Assembly (NCBI GenBank): GCA_031548365.1
Contig: JAVBRD010000004.1
Coordinates: 1 to 37,107, forward strand
Source of the DNA: JAVBRD01 sp031548365
GTDB lineage: Bacteria > Bacillota > Clostridia > Christensenellales > UBA1750
DNA: 37,107 nt
Direction of reading: 5' to 3'
Positions 24,043 to 31,537 of this stretch are shown piece after piece. Each line of letters starts with the position of its first letter. Positions within the stretch are counted from its first letter, which is position 1. Under the pieces are notes generated by a model. The model did no database searches. It was not told the DNA's origin and saw only the letters and a list, made by a program, of their open reading frames with translations. The translations under genes were made by a program, and so were the position numbers.

Positions 24043-25806
24043 TTAGTTGCCTCCCTCCGACGCGAGCGTCGCCATCTGGTTGATGATCTCCTGATCAATG
24101 GCGTCGAACTCACTTTGCTGATCCTCGGGAATGTACTTCGCGCGGCCGATGCGCTCGCGAACCGGGAGCTTGAGGATCTGGCTTAAGTCCGCTCCGGCTT
24201 CCAGCGCCGCCATGCCCTTGTCATAGAAAGCCATGATGTAGCCCATCATGCGCAGCTGTTTTTTCAGCGATGAGTACGTGTCCACCGGATCAAAGGAGTT
24301 CTGGTGGAGATAGTCTTCCCGGATGGAACGCGCGACCTCAAGCGTCAGCCGGTCGCGGGGGCCGAGCGCGTCGATGCCAACCAGACGGACGATTTCGTCC
24401 AGCTCCGACTCAGTCTGCAGAATCTGCATGGCGCGTTTGCGGTACTGCGGGAACGTCTGCTCCACGTTGTCGCCGAACCACGGATCAAGCCTGTCGGTAT
24501 AGAGCGAGTAACTCATCAGCCAGTCGATCGCGGGATAGTGGCGGGCGTACGCGAGCTTGGCGGACAGCCCCCAGAACACCTTGACGATGCGCAGCGTGGC
24601 CTGGGACACAGGTTCGGAGATGTCGCCGCCCGCCGGGGAAACCGCGCCGATGGCGCTGACCGAGCCGACGCGCCCGTCCTTGCCGTTGCAAACCACGATG
24701 CCCGCGCGCTCGTAAAATTCCGCGACGCGGCTGGACAGATACGCGGGGTAGCCTTCCTCGCCAGGCATCTCTTCAAGGCGTCCCGACATCTCGCGCAGCG
24801 CTTCCGCCCAGCGGGAGGTGGAGTCGGCCATAATCGCGACTTTGTAGCCCATGTCGCGGAAATACTCGGCGATGGTGATGCCGGTGTAAATCGACGCTTC
24901 GCGCGCCGCGACCGGCATGTCGGACGTGTTCGCGATGAGCACCGTGCGCCGCATGAGCGCCTCACCCGTGCGCGGGTCGGTCAGGTGCGGAAACTCCATG
25001 AGCACGTCGGTCATCTCGTTGCCGCGCTCACCGCAGCCCACGTAGACGATGATGTCCGCGTCCGACCACTTGGCCAGCTGGTGCTGCGTGACCGTTTTCC
25101 CGCTCCCGAACGGGCCGGGGATGCACGCGACGCCGCCTGACGCGATCGGGAAGAACGTGTCGATGACGCGCTGACCTGTGACCATGGGCTGGGCAGGCGC
25201 CATCTTTTCCCTGTATGGGCGGCCTTTGCGAACCGGCCATTTCTGGACCATGGTCAGGTTGAGCGTCGTGCCGTCGGCCTGTTTCAGCTTCGCGACGGTG
25301 TCCATGATTGTTGCCTCGCCGTCAAAGAGCCACTCAACGGTTCCGGAAACGCCCGGGGGCACCATGATCTTGTGATCAACGACGACCGACTCCTGAACAT
25401 GGCCGAGGAAATCGCCCGCGGACACGGAGTCTCCAACTTTGGCGAGCGGCAGGAAGCGCCATTTTTTCTCGCGGTTAAGCGAAGGGACTTCCACCCCGCG
25501 CGTTATGCGGTCGCCAACTTTTTCGTAAATGGCTGTGAGCGGGCGCTGGATGCCGTCGAAAATCGCTTCGATGAGGCCCGGCCCGAGCTCTACGGAGAGC
25601 GGCGCGCCCGTCGATTCGACCGGTTCGCCCACGCCCAAGCCCGCCGTTTCCTCATAGACCTGAATGGACGCGCGGTCACCGCGAAGTTCGATGACCTCAC
25701 CGATCAGGCGGCTTTGCGCGACGCGCACGACGTCGTACATTTTGACGTCAGCCATATTCTCAGCCACGACCAGCGGCCCGGAAACCTTGATGATCGTCCC
25801 CTGCAT
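24043..25806 (-). CDS. atpA: V-type ATP synthase catalytic subunit A
   Basis: Encodes 587 residues, the catalytic ATP-hydrolysing subunit. The Walker A loop GPFGSGKTVTQHQLAKWSDAD is clear, with catalytic Glu in VGCGERGNEMTDVLMEF. The A-type insertion of about 90 residues (WRFLPLAKVGDSVSAGDFLGHVQE and on) separates it from F-type beta. SRWAEALREMSGRLEEMPGEEGYPAYL and GAVSPAGGDISEPVSQ are further signatures. The length is normal. It starts 5 bp after subunit F and is followed directly by subunit B. Confidence 0.97.
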   Translation of the reverse strand: MQGTIIKVSGPLVVAENMADVKMYDVVRVAQSRLIGEVIELRGDRASIQVYEETAGLGVGEPVESTGAPLSVELGPGLIEAIFDGIQRPLTAIYEKVGDRITRGVEVPSLNREKKWRFLPLAKVGDSVSAGDFLGHVQESVVVDHKIMVPPGVSGTVEWLFDGEATIMDTVAKLKQADGTTLNLTMVQKWPVRKGRPYREKMAPAQPMVTGQRVIDTFFPIASGGVACIPGPFGSGKTVTQHQLAKWSDADIIVYVGCGERGNEMTDVLMEFPHLTDPRTGEALMRRTVLIANTSDMPVAAREASIYTGITIAEYFRDMGYKVAIMADSTSRWAEALREMSGRLEEMPGEEGYPAYLSSRVAEFYERAGIVVCNGKDGRVGSVSAIGAVSPAGGDISEPVSQATLRIVKVFWGLSAKLAYARHYPAIDWLMSYSLYTDRLDPWFGDNVEQTFPQYRKRAMQILQTESELDEIVRLVGIDALGPRDRLTLEVARSIREDYLHQNSFDPVDTYSSLKKQLRMMGYIMAFYDKGMAALEAGADLSQILKLPVRERIGRAKYIPEDQQSEFDAIDQEIINQMATLASEGGN

Positions 25807-25811
25807 GGGCT

Positions 25812-26135
25812 TTACTCCCTCTTCCCAAATATGATATCCGTGCCGATGGCCTTTTCCACGTTTTTCTTTAGGCCTTCAATGCCCAGCCCTTCGCTCCCGC
25901 GCGTCCCCGGTATCGGGATGATCGCGGGCATAGCCTGCGATTTGTAGCGCGCGATGGCCTCCGGAATGAGCCTGGCCGTTTGCTCGACGATGAACACGAC
26001 CGCGTAATTGTCCCGCGCGAGCCTGTGCAGCGTGTGCTGCGCGCTCTCCGCCGTTGATACGGGGAAAACGTCCAGTCCGGCGGCGGCGAAGCCAAGTACC
26101 GAGTCGCGGTCGCCCATGACGCCCATTTTATACAT
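25812..26135 (-). CDS. atpF: V-type ATP synthase subunit F (NtpG type)
   Basis: Encodes 107 residues, the small Rossmann-like subunit that binds subunit D in the central stalk. Visible: KMGVMGDRDSVLGFAAAGLDVFPV at the N-terminus, the typical subunit F opening, and VFIVEQTARLIPEAIARY with PAIIPIPGTRGSEGLGIEGLKKNVEKAIG near the end. I chose the ATG at 26135 (MYKMGV), which overlaps the subunit C stop by 8 bp; the longer frame upstream is a shadow of subunit C. An alternative ATG lies three codons further in. Position between C and A matches the ntp operon order. Confidence 0.93.
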   Translation of the reverse strand: MYKMGVMGDRDSVLGFAAAGLDVFPVSTAESAQHTLHRLARDNYAVVFIVEQTARLIPEAIARYKSQAMPAIIPIPGTRGSEGLGIEGLKKNVEKAIGTDIIFGKRE

Positions 26136-27123
26136 ACAGCTCACCCAGCCTCTCGCGCACCGTTTCGGCCGCAAAGCCGTTGATGTGGCCCACCATGATC
26201 AGGCGGATACACGCGATCTCGCGCTCCACGCCCAGCATGTAGCCGATGAGCGGCTCGACGGACGCGCCGTGCCATTTGCCTTTTTTGATGAGGCGCAAAA
26301 GGTGCGTGTCCACATCGCGTTCGAGCTTTGCGAGCCCCGCGCCCGACTGATACGCGGCCAGAGCGTCCGCGAGAAGCGGCTTGAGTCCGCTCTTTGAAAA
26401 CGCGTTGAGCGCGCGTTCCGGCTCGTCAACAGCGGTAAGCGCGCTCCCGATCGGCACGCTCCCACCGGCGACCATCTGCGCCTTGACGCGGTCGCGCGGC
26501 AGCTTGATGGCGCGCGCGCGCAGAGCGCTCTTGAAGTTCGTCAAGTCGGCAAGGTCGGTCAGATACCGCTGGATGAGCGGCGACTTGATGCTGACCCTGA
26601 GCCGCGCGATGTGCTCAAAGAGCGCCCTATCAAGCGCCGCGTCAATCGTCTGAGGCGTTAGGCTTTCATCCGTGAGCTGGTCGAGCGCGGCGATCGCCGC
26701 GCCCATCTCCGGAGGCAGCGCGCGGTACGACTGATCGCGGATGGCGAGCGTGAGCACGTCAAGCGGAATCGTCCCACCCGCACTCATAATGCCTGAGGCG
26801 TCCTTGGAGAGGCAACGCGCCTTGTACAACGCTTGCGCGTTGATGTAGTCGTGGCGGATCAGAAAAGCGTCGGTCGCTGCGGTTTCAGGCGAAACTCCGC
26901 GCACGAACGCGTACATCTCGCTCCCGCGCGCCGTCAGCCAATCCTCGTACTTCTGCTCGCCCGAAAGTTCGTCGCCGCGCCCATACCCCGCCTCCTGGAG
27001 CGCTTTGAGCGCGTCCATGGCCGAAGTTGCCTGGAGCATGCGCTCCACGCGGTCCTGCGATAGCAAGCGGCCTTCGAGCACGCGGACTGAACCCGAGGCG
27101 TACCCGTAACTCCTTTGCGGCAT
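26128..27123 (-). CDS. atpC: V-type ATP synthase subunit C
   Basis: Encodes 331 residues, the all-helical subunit that connects the central rotor to the membrane ring and resembles eukaryotic subunit d. Visible: YGYASGSVRVLEGRLLSQDRVERML at the N-terminus, HDYINAQALYKARCL and YLTDLADLTNFKSALRARAI in the middle, and GYMLGVEREIACIRLIMVGHINGF at the C-terminus, all family blocks. The start is the ATG at 27123, 1 bp after the subunit E stop; an upstream extension of the frame is low-complexity shadow and was not used. The length fits the family. Confidence 0.94.
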   Translation of the reverse strand: MPQRSYGYASGSVRVLEGRLLSQDRVERMLQATSAMDALKALQEAGYGRGDELSGEQKYEDWLTARGSEMYAFVRGVSPETAATDAFLIRHDYINAQALYKARCLSKDASGIMSAGGTIPLDVLTLAIRDQSYRALPPEMGAAIAALDQLTDESLTPQTIDAALDRALFEHIARLRVSIKSPLIQRYLTDLADLTNFKSALRARAIKLPRDRVKAQMVAGGSVPIGSALTAVDEPERALNAFSKSGLKPLLADALAAYQSGAGLAKLERDVDTHLLRLIKKGKWHGASVEPLIGYMLGVEREIACIRLIMVGHINGFAAETVRERLGELYV

Positions 27124-27124
27124 G

Positions 27125-27730
27125 CTACGCCTCCTCGGACGGGTACAGTGCGCGCGCCACCTCCGGCTCAAGCGCCTCCCTGTGCTGGGTGAGCAATGCT
27201 TCAATGGAGCAGTTGCACTCCATGCCTCCCCTGACGAGAACAAAGCCGCTGACGCCTTCGCGCAGCCCACTCCCGAGTGTGACCGGCTCCTTGCCGATCG
27301 CTTTGAGCACGCTGTTGGCTTCGCTTAAAAACTCGGGGGTGAACACGGCTTCGTCCGCCGCGGATGGAATGAGCTCCTCCCCGCCCGACGCCGCCGAGAG
27401 CAGCATTTTCTGGTAAAGCGTGGTCTTGGTCCCGACGTCCTGCGAAAGCAGCGACTTGAGTGCCCGATCGAACGCCTCCCCGATCAGCTCGCGCTTAACG
27501 GAGAGCTCGTCCTTCCGCGCGTCGAGCGCGGCCATGCGCAGACGACGATCCCGTTTTTGCGCGGCGTCGCCTTGAGCGGCGGCCATCGCGGTTTTGCGCG
27601 CGGCGTCTGAGGCCGCTTTGGAGCGGTCTTTGATGGCATGCGCCTTCTCGCCCGCCTCTTTGAGCGTCCTCGACGCGTCGGCACGGGCGTCGTCCATGAT
27701 TTTTTTGAGTATCTGATCGGCTCCCGCCAT
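27125..27730 (-). CDS. atpE: V-type ATP synthase subunit E
   Basis: Encodes 201 residues, a peripheral-stalk (stator) subunit that pairs with the G/H subunit. The N-terminal half is a long charged helix (ADQILKKIMDDARADASRTLKEAGEKAHAIKDRSKAASDAARKTA) expected to form a coiled coil; the C-terminal half is a compact domain ending in SGFVLVRGGMECNCSIEALLTQHREALEPEVARALY, where the final motif is typical of subunit E. The conserved glycine and hydrophobic pattern of this motif identify the subunit better than the variable coil. It starts 29 bp after subunit K. Confidence 0.92.
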   Translation of the reverse strand: MAGADQILKKIMDDARADASRTLKEAGEKAHAIKDRSKAASDAARKTAMAAAQGDAAQKRDRRLRMAALDARKDELSVKRELIGEAFDRALKSLLSQDVGTKTTLYQKMLLSAASGGEELIPSAADEAVFTPEFLSEANSVLKAIGKEPVTLGSGLREGVSGFVLVRGGMECNCSIEALLTQHREALEPEVARALYPSEEA

Positions 27731-27759
27731 GGTTCCCCCTCCTGTCTTCGGCTATTTTT

Positions 27760-28227
27760 TTACTTAATGCCGAACACCATCAGGATGGAAGCGAGAAGAG
27801 CGAACACGGCGAACGTCTCGACCATGACGGTGAGCACGATGCCTTTGCCGGACTGATCGGGGCGGCGACCGGTGAGCGCGATGCCCGCCGCGGCGGCTTT
27901 GCCCTGGAAGATAGCGGAAATCAGGCCCACGATGCCGATCGGGAGGCAGGCCGCGAGGTAGGTAAACCCGGTCGCGATATCGGGCATTGTGCCGCCCATG
28001 ATTCCGATGCGAGTCATAACAATGAACGCGACGAGAAGGCCATAAATGCCCTGCGTCCCCGGAAGCGCCTGAAGGACAAGCAGTTTACCGAAGGAATCGG
28101 GATCTTCAGCGGTAACGCCCGCGGCGGCCTCGCCAGCGATGGCCACGCCCATGGCCGAACCGATACCGCCCAAGAGGGAGGCGAGAGCAGCTCCGAGCAG
28201 TGCGATGAATTGACCGTTGATTTCCAT
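27760..28227 (-). CDS. atpK: V-type ATP synthase proteolipid subunit K, Na+-type
   Basis: Encodes 155 residues with four membrane helices, the duplicated-hairpin c-ring subunit that carries the coupling ion. Compared with E. hirae NtpK from memory, the Na+ ligands are all present: LPGTQG gives Leu55, Thr58 and Gln59; AIFQGKAAAAGI gives Gln108; VMVETFAVF gives the key Glu137. They correspond to Leu61, Thr64, Gln65, Gln110 and Glu139 of NtpK. A proton-only ring usually lacks the Gln and Thr ligands, so I infer a Na+-coupled enzyme. Helices: about 6-30, 50-72, 88-108 and 128-152. The gap to subunit I is 28 bp. Confidence 0.96.
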   Translation of the reverse strand: MEINGQFIALLGAALASLLGGIGSAMGVAIAGEAAAGVTAEDPDSFGKLLVLQALPGTQGIYGLLVAFIVMTRIGIMGGTMPDIATGFTYLAACLPIGIVGLISAIFQGKAAAAGIALTGRRPDQSGKGIVLTVMVETFAVFALLASILMVFGIK

Positions 28228-28255
28228 TTGGTGGGTCCTCCTTAATAATTGTGGG

Positions 28256-30190
28256 TTAATACTTCAGGTCGACATACTTGGTCGCGCGTGCAAGGGGTTT
28301 GAAGGGCCGCCCGCCCCCGTCGAAAAACTTGCCGAAGTACTCGATATATTGCAGGCGGCAGGAGTGCACATACGCGCCAAGCGCGTTGATGCCAAGGTTG
28401 AATGTGTGCCCGATGAGCAAAACGACGATGCCGAAGATGAACGTAACCGGACTGCCGAAGAGCATGCCTGCGATGGTGTTGAACACCATGCAGATAACAC
28501 CCGTGGCCAGACCCATCGCGAACAGGCGCGCGTAGGAGAGAATGTCGCCCAAGTAGGAAGATATGCCGTACAGCGAGCCGAAGCCGGACACGATGCGCCC
28601 CACACCCCACTTCTGATCGCGCCCCGCGAACAGAAGGATGGCCGCGCCGCACGCGATGGCAAGCCACTTGCCGATTTCGCTCACCACGGGCATGCCCAGC
28701 ATGCCGCCGCCGCCGAACGCGATCAATCCGGTGATCAGAAACATCCACGCGAACTTGTCAAAAACCGCCGTCTGCCAGTCGCCGTTCTTGAATGCCTTGA
28801 TCGCGCTGATGATGATCCCCGTGAACAAGTGAACGATGCCAAGGCCGCAGCAAAGGCCCAGCATAGGCATGGGCGCGGTCAGCGGGCTGAACAGCGGCAC
28901 GGGGATGAGCGGGCTTTCGATGCCGAACCACGAGCCGAACAAGAAGCCCCAGAACACCGTGGCTCCACCGCAAATGATCATCATTTTCATGATGTCGCCC
29001 ATCATGCCGCGCATCTTGAGCTTGACGGTCGCAAAAATTCCCAGACCCATGATGATCAGCCCGTACGCGGCGTCTGAGACCATCATGCCGAAAAAGCACG
29101 CGAAGAAAGGCATCAGCGCGGGCGTCGGATCGACATCGGTTTGATTGGGCGTTGAGAACATGTTGGTCACGGCTTCGTAGGGGGTGACCGCCGCCGCGTT
29201 CTCGGTGTAGGTAGGCGGTTCGTCGCCCTCAACGGGATCGGAGAACTCAACGAACGCGCTCGGCGCGGTCTCGCGCACCGTCTTTGCAAGATCGTCCTCC
29301 CTGCCCTTGGGGATCCAGCCGGTCATGTGAACAGTCCGCTCGGTCGCGATCAACCGGCCCGAGGCTTCGATGCGCGTCATTTCGTTGCGCGTCAAATCGC
29401 TGAGCAGCTCTAGATCGCCGCGAATGTTTGCGTACCCGGCGATCTCCGCAGCCACGCGCTCGCGCTCGGTTTCAAGCGTCTCGGTTTCGCGGCGCAGGGC
29501 AGTGATGATCGCGCCGGCGGTACCTTCGCCTTTGACGCTGACGCGTGAAAACCCGTTTTGCGACAACATCGCATGGAACCCGTCCGCCAAGGAGCGGTGC
29601 GCGCAGGCGAGCACATAGATGGTCGCGCCGCTTTTCCCGATTTCGGCGATGCTGACAAGCTTCAGCTCCTCCGCGGCTTGAGTGAGCGCGGCAAGCTGCG
29701 TCGCGGCCACGGTGCCGATGGCGACCACGGTTGACGGCGTGTCCTGCACCTGCTCAAGGGGCGTTTTGAAGTCCGCGAGAGGGACAAGCTGCTCAATCTG
29801 CGCGGCGATGCGCAACGCGCGCTGCCGTGAGTCGGCGATCTGCGCTTCGCGGACGGCGATCTCTCTGCACGCGCCGATGAGATCATCCCGGCGGGCGAGC
29901 GTCTCTTTGACATGCAGCGCATCGATCTCGGGCCTCATCGCGAACATGCCCTTTTTTTCAGGCGCGCGCTGGGCCAGTGACGCAAGCGCGGACGAAAGCA
30001 ACGTGAGCCGCTCCTGGGACGCGACGGACTCCCCCGCGACATCCAGGTTCGCAAGACCATCGCCCGTATCCTTTTGTTCCGCCGTTTCCACGATCTGAAC
30101 GAAGCCCGCGTTTTGCAGCGCTTGCATGATGGCCGCGCGGTCATCCTTCATGGCGGCCATGGCGACCTTTTTCATTTTAATGATCGCCAT
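28256..30190 (-). CDS. atpI: V-type ATP synthase subunit I (a-subunit homolog)
   Basis: Encodes 644 residues, the membrane stator subunit that forms the ion half-channels beside the K ring. The N-terminal half (about 1-330) is cytosolic, with coiled-coil stretches, VHMTGWIPKGREDDLAKTV and a globular lobe. NAAAVTPYEAVTNMFSTPNQTDVDPTPALMPFFACFFGMMVSDAAYGLI then leads into about seven membrane helices. The block SSYLGDILSYARLFAMGLATGVICMVFNTIAGM is the conserved Arg-containing helix that contacts the ring. FNLGINALGAYVHSCRLQYIEYFGKFFDGGGRPFKPL is the usual C-terminal end. The start overlaps the preceding stator gene by 14 bp. Confidence 0.95.
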   Translation of the reverse strand: MAIIKMKKVAMAAMKDDRAAIMQALQNAGFVQIVETAEQKDTGDGLANLDVAGESVASQERLTLLSSALASLAQRAPEKKGMFAMRPEIDALHVKETLARRDDLIGACREIAVREAQIADSRQRALRIAAQIEQLVPLADFKTPLEQVQDTPSTVVAIGTVAATQLAALTQAAEELKLVSIAEIGKSGATIYVLACAHRSLADGFHAMLSQNGFSRVSVKGEGTAGAIITALRRETETLETERERVAAEIAGYANIRGDLELLSDLTRNEMTRIEASGRLIATERTVHMTGWIPKGREDDLAKTVRETAPSAFVEFSDPVEGDEPPTYTENAAAVTPYEAVTNMFSTPNQTDVDPTPALMPFFACFFGMMVSDAAYGLIIMGLGIFATVKLKMRGMMGDIMKMMIICGGATVFWGFLFGSWFGIESPLIPVPLFSPLTAPMPMLGLCCGLGIVHLFTGIIISAIKAFKNGDWQTAVFDKFAWMFLITGLIAFGGGGMLGMPVVSEIGKWLAIACGAAILLFAGRDQKWGVGRIVSGFGSLYGISSYLGDILSYARLFAMGLATGVICMVFNTIAGMLFGSPVTFIFGIVVLLIGHTFNLGINALGAYVHSCRLQYIEYFGKFFDGGGRPFKPLARATKYVDLKY

Positions 30191-30521
30191 GGGTCAGTAT
30201 CCTTTCGACGATCAGCCTGGCCGCGTCATCAACGCGTTTAAGCGCTTCGGCTCTGGCCGCGGTCCGCGCCGCTTGGTGCGCGCTGAGCACCGCCTCGATC
30301 TCCCGATCAACGCCCGCGTCTTTTTCGCGGTGAAACGCGGCGAGCGCCGCGCGCAAATCCTGCGCCGCCTGCCGCTCGTCCATCAGCGCCGCACCCTCAG
30401 CGCCCTTGATCAGATCGCGCGCCTGGGCCGCCGCCCCGCGCCTGACCTGATCGGCCTCATGCTCAGCGGCGAGCACCTGATGCATGATCTCCTGTGTGGA
30501 CACGATATCCCCCACTTTCAT
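30177..30521 (-). CDS. atpH: V-type ATP synthase subunit G/H (NtpF type)
   Basis: Encodes 114 residues that are almost entirely one charged, alanine-rich helix (QVLAAEHEADQVRRGAAAQARDLIKGAEG and on), as expected for the stator subunit that forms a heterodimeric coiled coil with subunit E. It contains no sharp motif, so the assignment rests on composition, length and position: it is first in the order G/H-I-K-E-C-F-A-B-D, as ntpF is in E. hirae. It begins 33 bp after upp and overlaps subunit I by 14 bp. There is no strong ribosome binding site (GGTGCGGG upstream), and a small hairpin lies in the gap. Confidence 0.85.
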   Translation of the reverse strand: MKVGDIVSTQEIMHQVLAAEHEADQVRRGAAAQARDLIKGAEGAALMDERQAAQDLRAALAAFHREKDAGVDREIEAVLSAHQAARTAARAEALKRVDDAARLIVERILTHGDH

Positions 30522-30529
30522 CTATACCC

Positions 30530-30547
30530 GCACCGGTGTTCCGGTGC
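30530..30547. other. Hairpin in the upp-atpH spacer
   Basis: Perfect 7-bp stem GCACCGG/CCGGTGC with a 4-nt loop, in the 33-bp gap between upp and the first ATPase gene. There is no T-run, so it is not a standard terminator. It may moderate read-through, stability or translation between upp and the ATPase genes. Confidence 0.6.
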
Positions 30548-30554
30548 CTGAACG

Positions 30555-31190
30555 CTATCGCGTGGAGCCGTACAACCGGTCGCCGGGGTTGCCGATGCCA
30601 GGGATAATGTGGCCGGTCGCGTCAAGTTTATCGTCGATCGCGGCGAGGTAGACATCGACGTCGGGGTGCTCACTCGTCAGCCGCTTGACGCCCTCGGGGG
30701 CCGCCACGATGCCGACAAAGCTCAGGCGCGTGCAGCCGCTCTGCTTGAGCGCAGCGATAGCCGCGCACGAGGAGCCGCCCGTCGCGAGCAGCGGGTCGAG
30801 CACAAACACATCGCGCTCGGCGATGTCCGCGGGCAATTTCCTGTAGTACTCAACGGGAGCCAGCGTCGCGGGGTCGCGGTACATACCCAGATGCCCCACG
30901 CGCGCCGTGGGGATGAGCTCGACAAAGCCGTCGACCATGCCCAGACCCGCGCGCAGGATGGGCACGACACCGATTTTCCGGTCGGCAATCGTGCACGCTT
31001 TGGCCAGCCCGTCCGGGGTTTGAACAAAGATCTCGGACAGCGGCAGATCACGTGTGACTTCATAACAAAGCAGCATGGAGATCTCCGAGAGCAGCTCTCC
31101 GAACTCTTTTGAACCGATCTCTCTGTTTCGAACAAGGGACAGCTTATACTGGACAAGCGGATGCTTGATGACGTGAAGCCGTTCGGACAT
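30555..31190 (-). CDS. upp: Uracil phosphoribosyltransferase
   Basis: Encodes 211 residues, the usual Upp length. It salvages uracil to UMP using PRPP. Visible: HPLVQYKLSLVRNREIGSKEFGELLSEIS at the N-terminus; VPILRAGLGMVDGFVELIPTARVGHLGMYRD, the family signature; the PRPP-binding loop VLDPLLATGGSSCAAIAALK; and IIPGIGNPGDRLYGS at the C-terminus (uracil site). The start ATG has GGGGAGG about 8 nt upstream. It precedes the V-ATPase genes by 33 bp with no strong terminator, so cotranscription is likely. In Bacillus, upp sits just before the F-type atp operon in the same way. Confidence 0.97.
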   Translation of the reverse strand: MSERLHVIKHPLVQYKLSLVRNREIGSKEFGELLSEISMLLCYEVTRDLPLSEIFVQTPDGLAKACTIADRKIGVVPILRAGLGMVDGFVELIPTARVGHLGMYRDPATLAPVEYYRKLPADIAERDVFVLDPLLATGGSSCAAIAALKQSGCTRLSFVGIVAAPEGVKRLTSEHPDVDVYLAAIDDKLDATGHIIPGIGNPGDRLYGSTR

Positions 31191-31537
31191 AAGTAATCCT
31201 CCCCTTCGATCCTGAGCGGATAATCGTTCTTTTTGCATGGGAAATTGTAGATGAGTTACCAATGTGCAGAATAACAAAAATTAGCGATAAATGCAAGTGA
31301 TGTTTGCGCAAGCCTGAAAAGACATTGGATTTCACCTTGTTCACGCCAGTAGCGCGAGGCATTTGTTCTCTGATCATCAGCCACAACGCTGCTCAAGGCC
31401 GTTTGCCACCTTGAGGTGGCATATGGGCGTTGCGCAGTCGTCGCTTCAGGCGTGGCTAATGCCGATTTTCCGTGTAAATTCGCACGTGAGCGTGCCTAAG
31501 CGCAGCGCGACAGATCCGCAAGGACCAAGCGCGCAGG
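31191..31537. other. 347-bp intergenic stretch upstream of upp
   Basis: I find no convincing gene here. It holds a perfect hairpin TGCCACC/GGTGGCA (31404-31421, TTGA loop) and a smaller one GCACG/CGTGC (31482-31495) that might end the ABC operon transcript. A TACAAT box on the minus strand (31244-31249) is a possible upp -10 without a clear -35. Two short frames (minus 31144-31386 and plus 31363-31569) lack ribosome binding sites and family motifs. The part near upp is noticeably more AT-rich than the surrounding genes, as expected for a promoter region. Confidence 0.5.

Noticed and set aside
23041..24186. 381-residue open frame on the plus strand
   Set aside because: Antisense to V-ATPase subunits B and A; no motif.
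31144..31386. 80-codon frame extending upp upstream on the minus strand
   Set aside because: It overlaps the upp start in another frame and has no ribosome binding site or motif.
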